A stretch of DNA of 64,000 bases from Amborella trichopoda (taxonomy: Eukaryota; Streptophyta; Magnoliopsida; Amborellales; Amborellaceae), in contig NW_006494931.1 in NCBI RefSeq assembly GCF_000471905.2, positions 8,164,020-8,228,019 of the forward strand. The letters run 5' to 3'. A program made the position numbers and the translations under genes. Positions 30,403 through 42,929 of this stretch are shown piece by piece (the first letter of the stretch is position 1; each line of letters begins with the position of its first letter). The notes beneath the pieces are model-generated. The model saw nothing but the letters and a program-made list of their open reading frames with translations. It had not been told where the DNA came from and made no database searches.

Positions 30403-31869
30403 ATGGACACCATTATTTTCCAAAGTTCTTTTATCTCTGTAATAAGTACTTTTATTGTCAGTTTTAGAAAATGGGATCCGTCTTTGAATTCTCAAGGGAA
30501 CAATTCCGATTCTTTTGGTTTGGATCAAGTGATTCTTCCTCGGAAAAAAAAAGAAAATTAAAATAATGGAATTGGGTGATTCCAGCGGTTCTGATCCAAT
30601 CCCCCAACACCAAAAAGGGGTCACCCATCATGTTATGTTTTGAGCCCGGGGATCCTGGTACAAATCTGTGATTTTTGGCAGAATTCTCCATAGCCATTAA
30701 ACTCTCTCTTCTTTAAGTTCCTCTGTTTTGGTTCTACAAAATCAGATGTGGAAACTGGAATCTGTTTTGTCTTACCCATTGAAGCTCTCTTCTTCGACTT
30801 CCTCTGGTTTTCGTTATCAGAAAACCTAAACTCTCATCTATCTCTGTGGGAAAATTGGATGCCAATTTATAGGGAAACTGTTCGTAGAATAACAGGGGAC
30901 AAAGGTAAAAGGAAGATAACTTCCATACCTTTTCCAATTGTGTTCTGTAAAACGGTTTGTTGCAGGCTGATGGTTGAGAAGACTAGATGATATGTTGAAT
31001 TCACCACTGAACTACTAACATAAGTGTTATTATATGAAATTCATATTTTAGAAAAGATCACAAAAAATGGTGAATTTTTTGTGATATCAAAATATTGAAA
31101 AATGCAGACAATGATCAAGCAGACTGAATTTCACAAATGATGGTGATCATTTCGGTTACATGATCAAAACTTTTGGGCATCTCAAATATCAAAATGAATT
31201 GTGTTGCATAAAATCTCTTAAGAAAATTATGGCCATTGACTTTCTAGAGAAATCACAAACGAGTGGTGCTCAATCCATGTTCTTCCATGAAATACAGTAT
31301 GCACTAAGCAGTATTGGCCCAATACTGAATAGAACATAACCAATGAGTAGCGGATCAGACGTATGTGGTCTCTCCACATGCATGGATCGCCACGATGGGA
31401 GGCTGATTGAAAGGTGGTGGCGCCATAAAAGGTCAAATCTCCCCTATCTAACTCGGTGGTGGGATGGCAGATGCGCTCCGAGATTCATGTCACGCGTCGT
31501 ACTACCTGATACTCAAATTTCACTTCAAGGAATTTTGATGTTTTAGCAGTTGTAAAGTTTGCTGGATTGGTATCTGTGGTTGAAATAATAAATTCACACA
31601 TTTGGGTAACGAGCTGTGAGATCCTAACTCTGTTAAAGAAGGCACACTCAAATTCATCAAAAACAAAAGTTATGCTCTGCCCATCATTCGTCTGATCAAG
31701 AAGAGGTATGCAAACACACAGGTATGTAAACTCAAAACCACTATTTTACAAACAGGAACACAATCATCCTCGCATACAATTATCATATATTTCCAGATTA
31801 TAAAGCATGTGCCCTATAAAAGTTTCTCTTCATTGCTAGAGGGTGGAAGGGGCTCAGCAACAAGAGAAG
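30403..31869. other. low-repeat stretch without a recognisable gene
   Basis: 30460-30990 has mixed composition with short frames on both strands (for example a 77-residue minus frame from 30697) that I cannot match to a family. 31550-31869 is next to the 3' end of the gene at 31870 and probably holds its 3' UTR (AAT-rich words and AATAAATTC on the minus strand near 31590). Confidence 0.4.
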
Positions 31870-32256
31870 CTAGGCGCATCCAATCTCACTCTGCAAGTCC
31901 TCAAAGTTCCAGTCGCGCCGCACGGCCCTGCATCGCATCAAGCGTGGCTCAGCAGGCATCTGCTGCTGCATAATTCTCTCTCTCATCGGCGGATCTTCCT
32001 CTTCTTCTTCTTCATTGTGCTGTAGTTGATGACGATGATGATGTTGCCTTTGCCTCTGCCTCTGATGCTCCTCTTGCAGCTGCTGTTGCTGTTGCTGTTG
32101 TTGATGCTGCTGTTGTTGGTGTTGGAGAGCTCTTCTGGTCCAGCAGCCTACCACTTCGACGCACCGCCTGCTCGTCTGAATGCTGTCATCGTCCCCGGCC
32201 CTGAGATCCGACTCGGTGCGCTGGACAGCTTGGCATGTTAGGCAAGAGAAACTCAT
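31870..32256 (-). CDS. small Cys/Gln/His-rich plant protein, function unknown
   Basis: 128 residues, uninterrupted, and the only intact gene I find. The start at 32256 is chosen over an upstream in-frame Met (32478) because a TATA box at 32391-32398 lies between them; it would put the mRNA start near 32365, and the ATG has A at -3. The protein begins MSFSCLTCQAVQRTESD, with a C-x-x-C near the N terminus. It then has an acidic Asp-rich patch, a Gln/His stretch (about 55-95), a run of Glu, and a basic end with RLMRCRAVRRDWNFEDLQ. The combined SCLxCxxxQRT start and RRDW-FE end look like a conserved plant family of unknown role, but I cannot name it. No signal peptide or membrane segment is seen. 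The 5' UTR is GA-rich. Confidence 0.7.
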   Translation of the reverse strand: MSFSCLTCQAVQRTESDLRAGDDDSIQTSRRCVEVVGCWTRRALQHQQQQHQQQQQQQQLQEEHQRQRQRQHHHRHQLQHNEEEEEEDPPMRERIMQQQMPAEPRLMRCRAVRRDWNFEDLQSEIGCA

Positions 32257-32390
32257 CCTCTCCACTATTTTCTTCTCCTCCTCCTCGTCCTCTGCTTCTT
32301 CTTCTCTTTCCTCTACTTCTTTTGTTTGATGGGTGGATGTCAGTTTCTCTGGTTTGTATGGGATTAAGAAAAGTGGGTTCCATTGATTGA

Positions 32391-32398
32391 TTATATAA
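32391..32398 (-). promoter_or_regulatory. TATA box of the gene at 31870-32256
   Basis: The minus strand reads CTTATATAATC about 135 bp before the chosen start codon, followed by a GA-rich leader. Confidence 0.55.
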
Positions 32399-32499
32399 GA
32401 GAGAGGAGAGAGGGGGTTGCTCGATTGCTTGTGATTCCATTCCAGAGTGTTGCTGTTGACTCTGATCTGGCATGGCACCCTTTGCCCCTCTCACTTCTT

Positions 32500-33162
32500 T
32501 TTTTTTTTTTTTTGGGTGAATGAAACAAATTCATATAAAAAGCCTCTCTTTTCCAATTATGAAACCCCTTTCTTCATGGGCGGTTCAGTAAATTTATTGT
32601 TTCAAAGAATAAAAAGTAGATCCTAATACACTGTAGGCGCTCCATCTCTCTCTCCCTTCCAAACACTCACTACTATTTTTTTATCCCTTTGGTATTTTTG
32701 TTGGGAAAATCGTTCCATGTGTCGGGAAGGCATTTCTACATTTGAATTCCTCAATATAAAAAGCATCCATTTTAAAGATAGATGCAAATGGATAGTTTAT
32801 TTAAAATCTGTTAAAATTAACTGTCTAAATAATTTTTTTATAAAATTTTTATTTTTAGTTTTAAATTTTTTTTAAAAATTTTTTCATATTCATGATCTCT
32901 ATGTTAAAAATTATATATTTTAAAAAATTGAGTCTAAAAATCCATGTCAAAGATATTTTTTTAAAAGGGGACTCATTTCTACATAGACTCCTATAAACCT
33001 TGTCCTTTTTGTTGACCTCAGTTCGCAGCCGACTCCAACGGCTTGTCTGCCGCTGCCTTCATGTGTTATTCCAACCATTAATCTCTACCCTTGGATAAAA
33101 TCAAATCCATAAAACGATGGTAACTTCGAAAGTGAGAAAAGATAGGCCCATCGTAGACTTAA
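32500..33162. other. intergenic, AT-rich
   Basis: It starts with a T-run of about 19 bases (32490-32511) and has AT-rich text up to 33000. No coding or structured element is supported. Confidence 0.5.
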
Positions 33163-33550
33163 GGGTGTGGTTTGTATAGAGCCGAGGCTCTAAACAATCA
33201 AAGTAAAACGCATCTTTCAATAGCATCGAGAAATATGGTTTCAATACTGAAAATCATATTGACAGCCTTAAAATATATTTTGATTTTTAACTATAAAATT
33301 TAAATTTTAAAAAATAGTGTAGATGGAGCGGATCTATGAAAACTTGAAAATATTGAAAATTGACTGTCTAAAAATACGTTACAAGATGCACTATTTTCAA
33401 AACTTGAAATCCATTTTTTTTCTCATGTCCATGCATCTTGATGTCGAGATGATCAATTTGGAGATATTTGGGCATCAAAACAACCTCTTCTAATTAAATT
33501 TTTTTGGTGGACTCTAATTTGATTGTTTAGAGCCTCGGCTCTATATAAAC
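33163..33550. mobile_element. MITE copy 1 with ~33 bp terminal inverted repeats
   Basis: The left end GGTTTGTATAGAGCCGAGG with CTCTAAACAATCAAA (33169-33202) is repeated inverted at the right end as TTTGATTGTTTAGAGCC with TCGGCTCTATATAAAC (33518-33550). The interior is AT-rich and lacks coding sequence. Its interior matches copy 2 in reverse orientation. The superfamily is not certain; the GGGTGTGGTTTG start is compatible with a PIF/Harbinger-type MITE, but the target duplication is unclear. Confidence 0.8.
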
Positions 33551-34024
33551 TTTTTTTTTCTTCTAGATTTAAACATTTCTGGTACCAAATTTATAAGCCA
33601 AAATATTTTATTCTCTTACCGGATTATACTGTCCACTTACTGATTTGCACAAAACCCAATATGAGTAATATTAAGACTCTAAATTTTACAGAAGTAACCT
33701 CTTCAACCTTAAACTAACTTCAAAAATAAATAAATAAATAAATAATTAAAAACAAAATCACGAATTGAAATCTCTATGTACTAAAAGAAAAAAATTATTT
33801 CTCAATATTGGGAAAGACTGTCCAATTTTTGAAGGGCAATATCTACGGCTCAAAAAACTCAAAATTCAAAAATTTTCGTAACTCAAAATTCAAAAATTTT
33901 CGTTCAAAACATTTCCGTCTAAACAACTCCTCTCAAGCAAGTCTTTTGACTACGGGAGTAGATGCCTAGTATTGCTCCCTCAAGAGCATACTACAGGTGC
34001 TCAATTTACAAATAAATCGGGAAA
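33551..34024. other. intergenic, no gene
   Basis: AT-rich sequence between the two MITEs. It contains a short direct repeat (AACTCAAAATTCAAAAATTTTCG near 33850-33902) and an AAATAAATAAATAAATAAAT microsatellite near 33725. Confidence 0.5.
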
Positions 34025-34407
34025 AGTTTATAAAGAGCTTGGGCTCTAAACAATCAAATTAGAGCCTACCTCAAAATTTTCACTAGAAGGCATTTGGAAG
34101 CTCAAATATTCTCAAATTGATCATCTTGACATTAAGATGCATGGACTTAAGAAAAAAATGCATTTCAAGTTTAGGAAATAATACATCTTGTAATACATTT
34201 TTTTACTATCAATTTTTAAGTTATTCAAGTTTTCACAGATCAGCTCGATCTATACTATTTTTTAAGCTTTAACTTTTATAATTAAAAATGAAAATATATT
34301 TTAAGACTACTAAAAATTTTCTAATATTAAAACCACATTTCTCAATACTATTTGAAGGTGGGCTCTAATTTGATTGATTAAAACATCTGCTCTATCCAAA
34401 CCGCACC
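34025..34407. mobile_element. MITE copy 2
   Basis: Left end GTTTATAAAGAGCTTGGGCTC, then TAAACAATCAAATTAGAGCC; right end GGGCTCTAATTTGATTGATT, then ...GCTCTATCCAAACCGCACC, which are inverted repeats of each other. The interior (ATCTTGTAATACATT, TTTTAAGCTTTAACTTTTATAATT) matches copies 1 (reversed) and 3. Length is about 383 bp, close to copy 1. Confidence 0.8.
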
Positions 34408-35879
34408 TTTAAAATCACATGGGCATTTATTCCCATTTGTCAGGGCCTTACGGCGATTCACTGATCCGGATTGGCAATAGACATACAACTAAAAATTGGA
34501 AACACGTGAGAATCGGATAATTCTGGGCTTCACTAGACTACAAGTACTAGAGTCCAATGATTTCTAAACCACTAGTTTTGGGCTTCTTGAAAAGAAATTT
34601 AGATATGGTTGGGCCTATGTCAACTTCAAGTTGATATTCCACTTGGAGTATATTGAAATTCTATTATCTCCTTTTCATTCAACAATTTTTAAAAAAACCT
34701 TTCATTTTTATTTTCACAAGTTTTTGGGTTAAACAATGAATTTTCATTATTAAGTGAAGGACACCGTTAGCATGCGGCTAGCCCGCATATTTTAGAAATG
34801 CAAGCTTGCAATAAATATATTTTTCAAATATAATTTGATCCTAATTTTTAGAGAATAAATAATCTTTAACATGGAAATCATGAAAATGAAAAAAAAAAAA
34901 AAAATTGAAAGTTAGAAATAATAATTATATTAAGAAAACATTTGGAATGTTAGTTACAATTGTTTTTAAATAGACCACCTATTTACAAATGCGGTCCTGC
35001 TGTCATGAAACAATTGTTCTTAAGTCAATCGGATCTTTGATATCTTTATCAAGGCCATATAGATAGGTGAAATGCATCTCCTTCTTTTGATGTCCTTAAC
35101 CGAATCCAAGTTCTCTACAGAGAAAATGAAAAGATTCCACAAAATTAACGGGCTATACCATTAATAATGCGCAACACCAAGGATTCCTCATCTAAAGGTC
35201 CTTATGGGTCTCCATAATAACATGGTGGTGGGGCTCACAACTTATGTTGAACTTTTGAGGGGAACAGATGAACCCACAAAAATCCTCAAGTATTGAAGGC
35301 AATGTCGTTAGGCTACAAATCGCAGAGAGTAGGGCTTTCCAGAATTATTGAGAACTCTGTGTTTTTCTCTGTGTGCATTTCCATAGCCATGAAACCCTAC
35401 TTTTAAAGGGATGGAAGGAAGCTGTTCTCCAACGTTTGACTCTCCTTCTAGAATCTTTGAAAATGTGACCCTTGTTTTTTGGAAATGTGTAATTATCGTC
35501 TACCCTTTAGATAAAAGTATGTTCTCTCTCTAATAAGCCTTTTAGTTATAAACATTAAAAATACCTTATAATTTTAGGATAAATATTAACTACATTAACA
35601 GATAAAAATATGGCACTTGTGAGGCCTCCATGGCTACCCACACGTACCAACATCTCTCACTTCACCATGAGGGTCATAAACATTGAAATATCATAAAGAC
35701 TATACCACTTAGTAGGTTTAACATTTATGAGTATATCCTTGTTATGAGGCTTTTCACGCTAGTGCAGTAATGCATCTCATGACACAAAAAATCATTCAAA
35801 ATCATGTCATGGGATTTTTTATGCTAATGCGACTTTTCCTCTTATGACTAAGACACAAAATAAAAATATCACATTTCGA
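34408..35879. other. unassigned, probably 3' flank of copia 2
   Basis: No domain is recognised. Because RNase H of the minus-strand copia 2 ends near 35900, a 3' LTR would be expected here, but I find no repeat shared with the 5' side at 59.7-60.4 kb. Confidence 0.35.
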
Positions 35880-36866
35880 AATTCCTGACTTAGATATTCC
35901 TAAGTCATATCAAAGCTACATGCTTTGATAATATTTATGGACTTAATATATTTGCTAAAGGGTCTGCAATCATATATGATGATGGCAAATAACTTACAGT
36001 TATTTCTTCTTTCCATTAATATCATAAATGTAATGATAATCAATTTCAATGTGCATACCTTTTGAACTATAGGCTCCATTTCTATTTGTTGAAATGGAAG
36101 CCTGATTATCACAAAAAAAATTTAACAAGTTCGTCGGCTATATACAGCTTTAAATCATTTATAAAGCTTTTAATCTAGACAGCATAAGTTGTAGCAATGC
36201 TACAAGCAATATATTCGGCTTCCATAATATACCGAGCTACACAACCTTGTTTCTTGTTATACCAATAAATACATCCTCCTCCAAAGAAGAATACAAGTCA
36301 TGAGGTTGATTATCTATCATCGGGGTCTCTTGCAAAGTTTACATCAAAGTAACCAATAACCTCTAAATTATCAGCTTGAAAGCACAATTGTAGTTTTTAG
36401 TTTTCCTAATATACCTAAGATCCTTTTATGGCTTGCCAATGAGCCATCTCAAGATTACTTTGAAATCTACTCATAATACTATATGCATGATTCAAATACT
36501 ATATAACATGACATAATTTATATAACATGACATAATTTATACATCTTACAGCTTGAGCCTATGAAATTATTTCCATTTCAACTTTGTCACTATCATTTAA
36601 TGGACACAATTTCTTTGATAATTTCAAGCTTTTATAAATGGATGTATCTAAGAGCTTGCAATTTTTCATTTTAAATCTCTTTAAAATGCTATCTAAAAAT
36701 TTTCTTGAGAAAAACATAGAGTCTCAAACTTCTATTTCTTGTTATCTTAATGCCCTGTACCTACGAGGCTTCTCTCATATCTTTCATCTCAAAATGGGAT
36801 AGTTATGATTTGGTATAGTGTATCATGTCATTATCATTACCAGCTAACAAAATGTCATCTACTTAT
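35880..36866 (-). pseudogene. copia 2, RT palm end and RNase H, broken
   Basis: Minus-strand translation begins at the element B edge with VDDILLAGNDNDMIH, the second half of the YVDD box. RNase H then follows near 36380-36000: VIGYFDVNFARD, GGCIYWYNKKQ, RYIMEAEYIA and FCDNQASI. Frames are interrupted. This continues the reverse transcriptase that ends at 56691. Confidence 0.8.
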
Positions 36867-37499
36867 TGGTTAGGTGTCTCGATCCCGCCTTCCGGATCTA
36901 GATAATCTGATAGCACGTATCTTTGGTTTTTAGCGAACTCGAGATTTGAGATCTCTCTCTCAGAACATTGCTCAAGAGCAAGAGTAGGTATATCAACCGA
37001 TGAGAGAGGAATTTAAGGTGGGTTCGAAGCTTACTAGGGCTAGCTCGCGTGGGCACCCTCTTAGGTCACGAAGAAAGGCCCCCAGCTTCTTTAGCTGGTT
37101 CTAAATCGCTTCCCTTAAGCTGCAATCATGTTGTTTTCTGCACAACACTTCTATGGTTAATTGGCGAGACAAGTTGGTTGAAGAGACCCACCCTTGTCTT
37201 ATGTCATCGCATGCTCATATGAGGGAGCGATGAAATAGAAGGCTTCCAATAAAGAAAGAAAGGAGAAGAAAACTTGACAAAGGGGCGAGACTAGCATGAC
37301 GGCTGGAAAGCTACCGACTTGGAGTGGTAGCAAGATGGACATGGTTCTCAAGATCAGCACAGCGTCAATACTACTATAAATCGAGACCGATATGGTGGTG
37401 TTAGGCTAAGTCTACCCTCAATCAAGCAAGGGGAGAAAAGAATGAGGAGACGAAAAGGGGACGAAAAGAAAGAGAGCGAGATGGCGGAAGGAGAAGGAC

Positions 37500-37950
37500 C
37501 CAGACGGCAATGGGTATCGTCGTTGGCATCATGAGAAGACGTCGTGTCCCTTGCCAGTGGCGATGACTTCTAGTGAGGCTCACGACGATAGCTTCCCGTG
37601 AGGCACACGATGTCAATCATGGAATACGAGAGGAAGCCCGCGGATAGTAATGAGCTTCGCCATTGGAAATGTGAGGAAGCAACACATCCCTTGCGGACGA
37701 CGATGAGTCCTGATGAGGCGAACAACGATAACTTCCCGTGAGGTGCACAGAGAGGCGTGGAAGAAGCCTGCGCACGACAACGGGTATTGCAGCGACCCCT
37801 TTGCGAACGGCGATGGACATCACCACCTGCAATAGTCTTGTGTCAAGGTGAAGCCCCCGTAGATGGCAATAGGCTTCACTGCCTGCGTTCCTCGCTGAGA
37901 CTTTGAGGATACGTCTGCGGACGGCGATGAGCAGCGCCATCTGCAAGTCT
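37500..37950. repeat. degenerate repeats in element B LTR (3' copy)
   Basis: Units of roughly 60-80 bp carry GGACGGCGATGAG and TCACGACGATAGCTTCCCGTGAGG-like cores; the 5' LTR has them at 54640-55080. Open frames here are artefacts of the repeat. Confidence 0.6.
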
Positions 37951-38310
37951 CACCAAGAGGTAGAGACAAAGACAGAGGGAGAAGAGAGCTCGAGCATGAT
38001 GCTGCCATCACCATGCGTGACTTGTGAGATCATCAAAGAGGCATGCATGGTACTACCACTACAGTGCATGGCCTCTGAGGAAAACTCAGGCGGAGGGGAG
38101 GAAGAAGAGAGAAGAGAAGAGAAAGAAGAAGAAAAGAAAAGGAAGAGAGAAGATTTACCTCGAACCTAGGGGTACCGGTGCAAAATTTTCTCTCACCTTA
38201 CTCTCTCTCTCAAACGTGACCCAACAATGAGAAGAAAGAGAAAGTATATGAAGTAAAAACTCTCTCTTTTGTGAAAGGTTGAGTCCTCTGGTGCGTACAA
38301 TAATGGTACA

Positions 38311-38318
38311 TATATATA
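38311..38318 (-). promoter_or_regulatory. TATA box of element B 3' LTR
   Basis: The minus strand reads ATTCTATATATATG, aligned with TATA boxes in the other three LTRs. It would fire outward into copia 2. Confidence 0.55.
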
Positions 38319-39595
38319 GAATTTGCCCTAAACATAGGTGGATGATCAAAAGTAACCTTAATTTATGAAAAATAAGATTAAAATGAATTAAAAGAAATTA
38401 GAAAATTGGGTGAAAAATGACATATTTGCTCCTTCCTAACAATTCGTGGAATTTCATAACAGTCCCTGTGTTGCTCTAAAACGTGTATGCATGGATGATC
38501 CGGGGTCGTTCTAATGCCCGGTTGATAGAAAGATGATTTTTTTATTGTAGGGCTCGGCATGGCGATCCATTTGATACCAACTTCGAGCCATAGATCATGT
38601 TTTTAGTGCACGATCATGTGACTTGCAATTTGAATGGATCTTGAAACTTCAGATCGATAGTGTGCTCGTTCCTCGATGTTTTTTAATGATTTCTTTACTA
38701 GATCACATGGAGCATGTCGTTACAATCGCGAGGCAACAAACGTAGCTCGATTCCGTGCCTGAACGAAGATTTTGTAACCTTGAAATTTTGATCGGAATCT
38801 GGAATTTCGACAATGGAATTTGCAGTAGCTTCGTCGACTTCGTGTGCGGAATCTGACCATTCATCATGTACGGGGTTCAAGTCAAAGATGGCCCGAGACC
38901 TTACGCACGTAATGTAATTGATCTCGCGTCGATTGGACTCGCAAGTAGCATGATTCAGCCGCTCAAGCGAGGCAAGAAGCTGCTAAGTTTTCTGCACTTT
39001 CTTCACGGATCAACAACTTCTATCTAGCTTTTCTTCGCGCTCAGATATCATCACGGGGCGTGCTACAAATCGAATAGCTCGTCTTGATGCGACGAACATG
39101 CTTACCAAAATCAAGCGTGATTCGACTTGAGACGAGTGAGGTATGAGCATCGAAAGTCACTGCTCATGACTGTCCCTTCAATGGTGTAGAGTTGCAGAGT
39201 GGCTGCACGAGAATAGCGTGCGGCTCCTCCTGTTTCCCTCTTTTTCCTGTAACTTCATCTTGGAGTGTTCATTCGAGCTGAAATTTGACCCCGGGGGGGT
39301 TTCAACCATGTCAGATCCAATGGAGGTGGTCCTATAGCAAATTGAGACATCGAGAATGTAGATCTAGTTATAGGGTCTGTTTCAGGATGCTAGAGGTTGA
39401 TTATGTTGGAACTTCTTCTCGGTTTGCACTACCTTAAACGTGTCGGAATGCGACGAAACATGGACGGAGACTTTTGAGATACTTCATGAAGATCTTGGCC
39501 AATTCTGGGGCTATTCTGAGACTGTAGGGATTTTCATTGTTTGCTAGGCATTTATTTAGCGAGGGCCCCATGATGATGAAAAATATCTTCCAACA

Positions 39596-41149
39596 GCATG
39601 CACTGCCGAATGTTGTGCTTCGAGAGAATCGAGCAGTGTAATCATTCGGGAAGTTTGAAGGATCTTGTCAAAATCCTCACCTCAAGGAACGATTTGTGAT
39701 TCTGAAGCATGAGGCCTTTGTAGGGACCTCCTCAAATAGAATCAAGCCTAAGGGATCTTGTTGAAGTCCTCACCCTTGAGGAACTATTTGCGATTCTGAA
39801 GCATGAGGCCTTTGTAAGGACCTCCTCAGACAGAATCAGACCTACGTGGAGGCCAAGTGCTAAGAACCTTTTGGTCGGCATTGTTCGCTGCTACACTAGG
39901 TTTGCTTTTGATGTTCAGGGCATCTCTGTAGATCTCTTTTAGTGGGGTCCAATCGAGGGCTTCTGACCTATCCCGAAAGTCTGGTCCCATGTAGGCTAGG
40001 GGATTTAATGAGGAATACCCTAAAGTCTGTGGCAGGTTAGACCCTGACTTCGTGATGGTCTTTAGCATTTCAGATGGATCTTTTGGTTATCGACCTCACC
40101 CTCAAGGACTCTTGTTGTTGTTGGGAGATCTTATATGGCTCTTACTTCCTGGCAAGCCATGTTGTTGATGTTTGAAGTGCGGGAGATCTTATGCGAATCT
40201 CACTGCCTGGCGAGCCATTTTGTGTTGGTTGATGGTTGACATTGGAGGATTTTAGGTAGACCTCATTAGGATTGTGATTGTTTTAGAAATTGAGTGTTGG
40301 TTGAGGCGGCGGTCAGGTGTCAACCTGTGTCTTTGGTCCAAGTACCCTTTTGCAGGTTTTCACTTGGATAAGCGATGTAGCGCCGTAAAGGCGGTTTTCA
40401 TCAACTTCTGTTATTTCTGGGTTCTTTTACCCATGACCTTGCAGTCATGTCCACCATTTTCACCTGTTTTTGCTCACGATGCCCTTTTAAGTTTTCACCG
40501 CGCCTGGATTTTATTTTCTGTGAAACTCTCTTACTCATGATTTCGTGACCATGCTTGTCAGTCATTTTTACTTATGGCGTTTCCTTGTCTAGGTCTACAC
40601 CATGCCCCTTTTTGTGAAGGCATGTTTTTAGGGTCGTACCTTCGAGACCTCTGCGAAGCCTTTTAATGTCATGTGGCCAAGACGTGCATTATAGTTTAGG
40701 GTCATACAGCTGGACCGTAGCGGTGGTGAATGGCAGTGAGCATGGTTGTGGCTTTGACTCACTTTTGAGGAGAAGGCACGAGGTTGCCTATGAAGAGTTG
40801 ATGATTAATGAATGGTGGGTGAATAATGGTGACCCACTAGCTGACGGCGAGTATGGGTGGTGAGATGGCTTGTCGTTTCGTGAGCATGGGTAAGACTCAC
40901 TAGGGAATGGTGGAATCTGGTAATGATGAATGGATGGTGGGTGTGTAATGGTGGCCCACTAGCTGACGGTGAGTATGGGTGGTGAGATGGCTCGTAGTTT
41001 CGGCAGCACGGGTAAGACTCACTGGGGAATGGTGGAAGCTGGTAATGAAGAATGGACTCATTGGGGATGTATTGAAGGTGGTGCACACACACGAACGGGT
41101 GCGTGAAGACGCACATAAAAGGGGTGTGCACGTATGTGGGGTTGTCTTT
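39596..41149. other. element B, non-coding 3' internal region
   Basis: Related at DNA level to 4950-6130. It includes a direct repeat of about 85 bp: GATCTTGTCAAAATCCTCACC at 39661 and GATCTTGTTGAAGTCCTCACC at 39755, each followed by GAAGCATGAGGCCTTTGTA. A two-copy GTGAGTATGGGTGGTGAGATG repeat lies at 40849 and 40970. No conserved protein is seen. Confidence 0.5.
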
Positions 41150-42715
41150 AAGGTCATGCCTAATGGACTTATGCAAAGAAGTTTAACGTCATGCAGCCAA
41201 GACGTGTACTATGGTTTAAGGTCATATAGCTTGGACCGTGGTTATGCAGTTTAAAGTCATGCAACTAAGACCATGCAGTTTAAGGTCGTACCTCCGCTAC
41301 AATTTGAGGTCATATAGTTTGGACCATGGCTGTGCAGTTTAAGGCCATGCAACATGGATCATGGCTATGCAGTTTAAAGTCATGCAACTAAGACCATACA
41401 GTTTAAGGTTGTGCAACTAGACCTCTGCTACATTTTAAGGTCATGTAGTTTGGACTATGGCTGTGTAGTTTAAGGTCATGTAGTATGGACCATGGCTGTG
41501 CAGTTTAAGATCATGCAGCATGGACCATGGCTATGCAGTTTAAGGTCATGCCGCATGGACCATAATTGTGCAGTTTAAGGTCATGCAGCATGGACCATGG
41601 CTATGTAGTTTAAAGTCATCCAACTAGGACCATACAGTTTAAGGTCGTGCAACTAGCCTCCACTACAGTTTAAGGTCATATAGTTTGGACCATGGCTGTG
41701 CAATTTAAGGTCATGCAGCATGGACCATGGCTATGCAGTTTAGGGTCATGCAGCATGAACCATGGCTGTGCAGTTTAAGGTCATGCATCATAGACCATTA
41801 CGTGTGCCGCCATGTGGATGAAGGTCCATGGCAGATAGGTCTGTGAATAGCAATCTGACTCCCAAGGGATAAAATAGTTAAGGCTATTCACAAGCGGAGA
41901 GCTTTAGATGAAGATGGTGGCCCTACAAAGAGTGGCAAGTGGAGGCGAATCTTCACTAGGGATTAGGGGACCCAGTGTGACTCCACGGGGATAACGATGG
42001 GGCTCCATGTAACTCCATTAGGGGTGACAATCTGAAGTACAAGTGTAACCCTGCTGGGGTTGAGAAGACAAGCATGGACCTAGCTCCCTGGGGATAATGG
42101 GTTGCAATAGGGTGTGACTCTCACTGGGATGTTGGTGTGTAACAAACTCATTGGGGATTAAAAGGGTAGGTATGACCTTTTGTAGACATCTAACTCCATC
42201 GGAGATGTTGATGAAATACCGCTTAGCAAAAAGGTGGTCCATCTCTTTGTTAAAGTTATGTGTATGGTCCATTTGTCACGATGTGCGTTACAGTTTCAGG
42301 GTCTTGTAGCTCGGACCATTGCTATGCAATTTTAGAGTCGTGCTGCTAGGACCATGCAGTTTAAGGTCGTGCAATTAGACCTCCGCTATAGTTTAGGGTC
42401 ATATAGTTTGGACCATGGTTCTAAGCCTTTTAACGTCATGCAGCCAGAACGTGCATTATGGTTAGGGTCACACAGCTGGACCATGGTTGTACATTTTAGA
42501 GTCGTTCGATGAGGACTAAGCAGTTTAAGGTCATGCAACTAGACCTCCGCTACAATTTAAGGTCATATATTTTGGACCACGTTCTTACAGTTTTGAGTCG
42601 TGCAACGAGGACTAAGCAGTTTAAGGTCGTGCAACTAGACCTTCACTACAGTTTAAGGTCATATAGTTTGGACCATAGCGGTGCAGTTTAAGGTCATGCA
42701 GCACAAACCGTTAAG
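41150..42715. repeat. 35 bp tandem repeat array, element B
   Basis: Regular units with CAGTTTAAGGTCATGCAG then a GGACCATGG-containing tail; the period is exactly 35 bp in the cleanest part (about 41480-41600). The array is split by a CTCCACTGGGGATAA-type block at 41850-42200, as in element A. Better preserved than the array at 6130. Confidence 0.87.
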
Positions 42716-42929
42716 TGGTGAAGGCATGCGACTCCATGGGGAACAGAGCCGTCAATGGAGACTGGACTCCCTGAGGAGTGAGACTATGGCGTAGGGAATG
42801 AAGCTCCTGAGGCGGTAGGACAACGGTCCATATGGAAGTGTCATGGCATGCATGTGGCACTAAGCCTTGGATGGAGCACGCGGCATTAGGCCTAAATGAT
42901 GTGCACACGGCTTTAGGTACTTGTTGAAG

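Larger units (their letters stand above)
36867..39595 (-). repeat. 3' LTR of element B
   Basis: Pairs with 53996-56690. The plus strand begins TGGTTAGGTGTCTCG and ends ATCTTCCAACA. It contains a GC-rich internal repeat (37500-37950: GACGGCGATGA and TCCCGTGAGG words) that differs from element A's LTR array, and a TATATATA box at 38311-38318 on the minus strand. Confidence 0.87.

Noticed and set aside
30460-30990. Organelle DNA insertion
   Set aside because: Composition differs from its surroundings, but I recognise no plastid or mitochondrial gene order or motif.
32026-32241. Met/Leu-rich plus open frame
   Set aside because: Opposite strand of the Gln/His-coding run of the gene at 31870-32256.
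32257-32478. N-terminal extension of the 31870-32256 gene
   Set aside because: It would place the TATA box and GA-rich leader inside the coding region, and its residues are low-complexity Glu/Lys.
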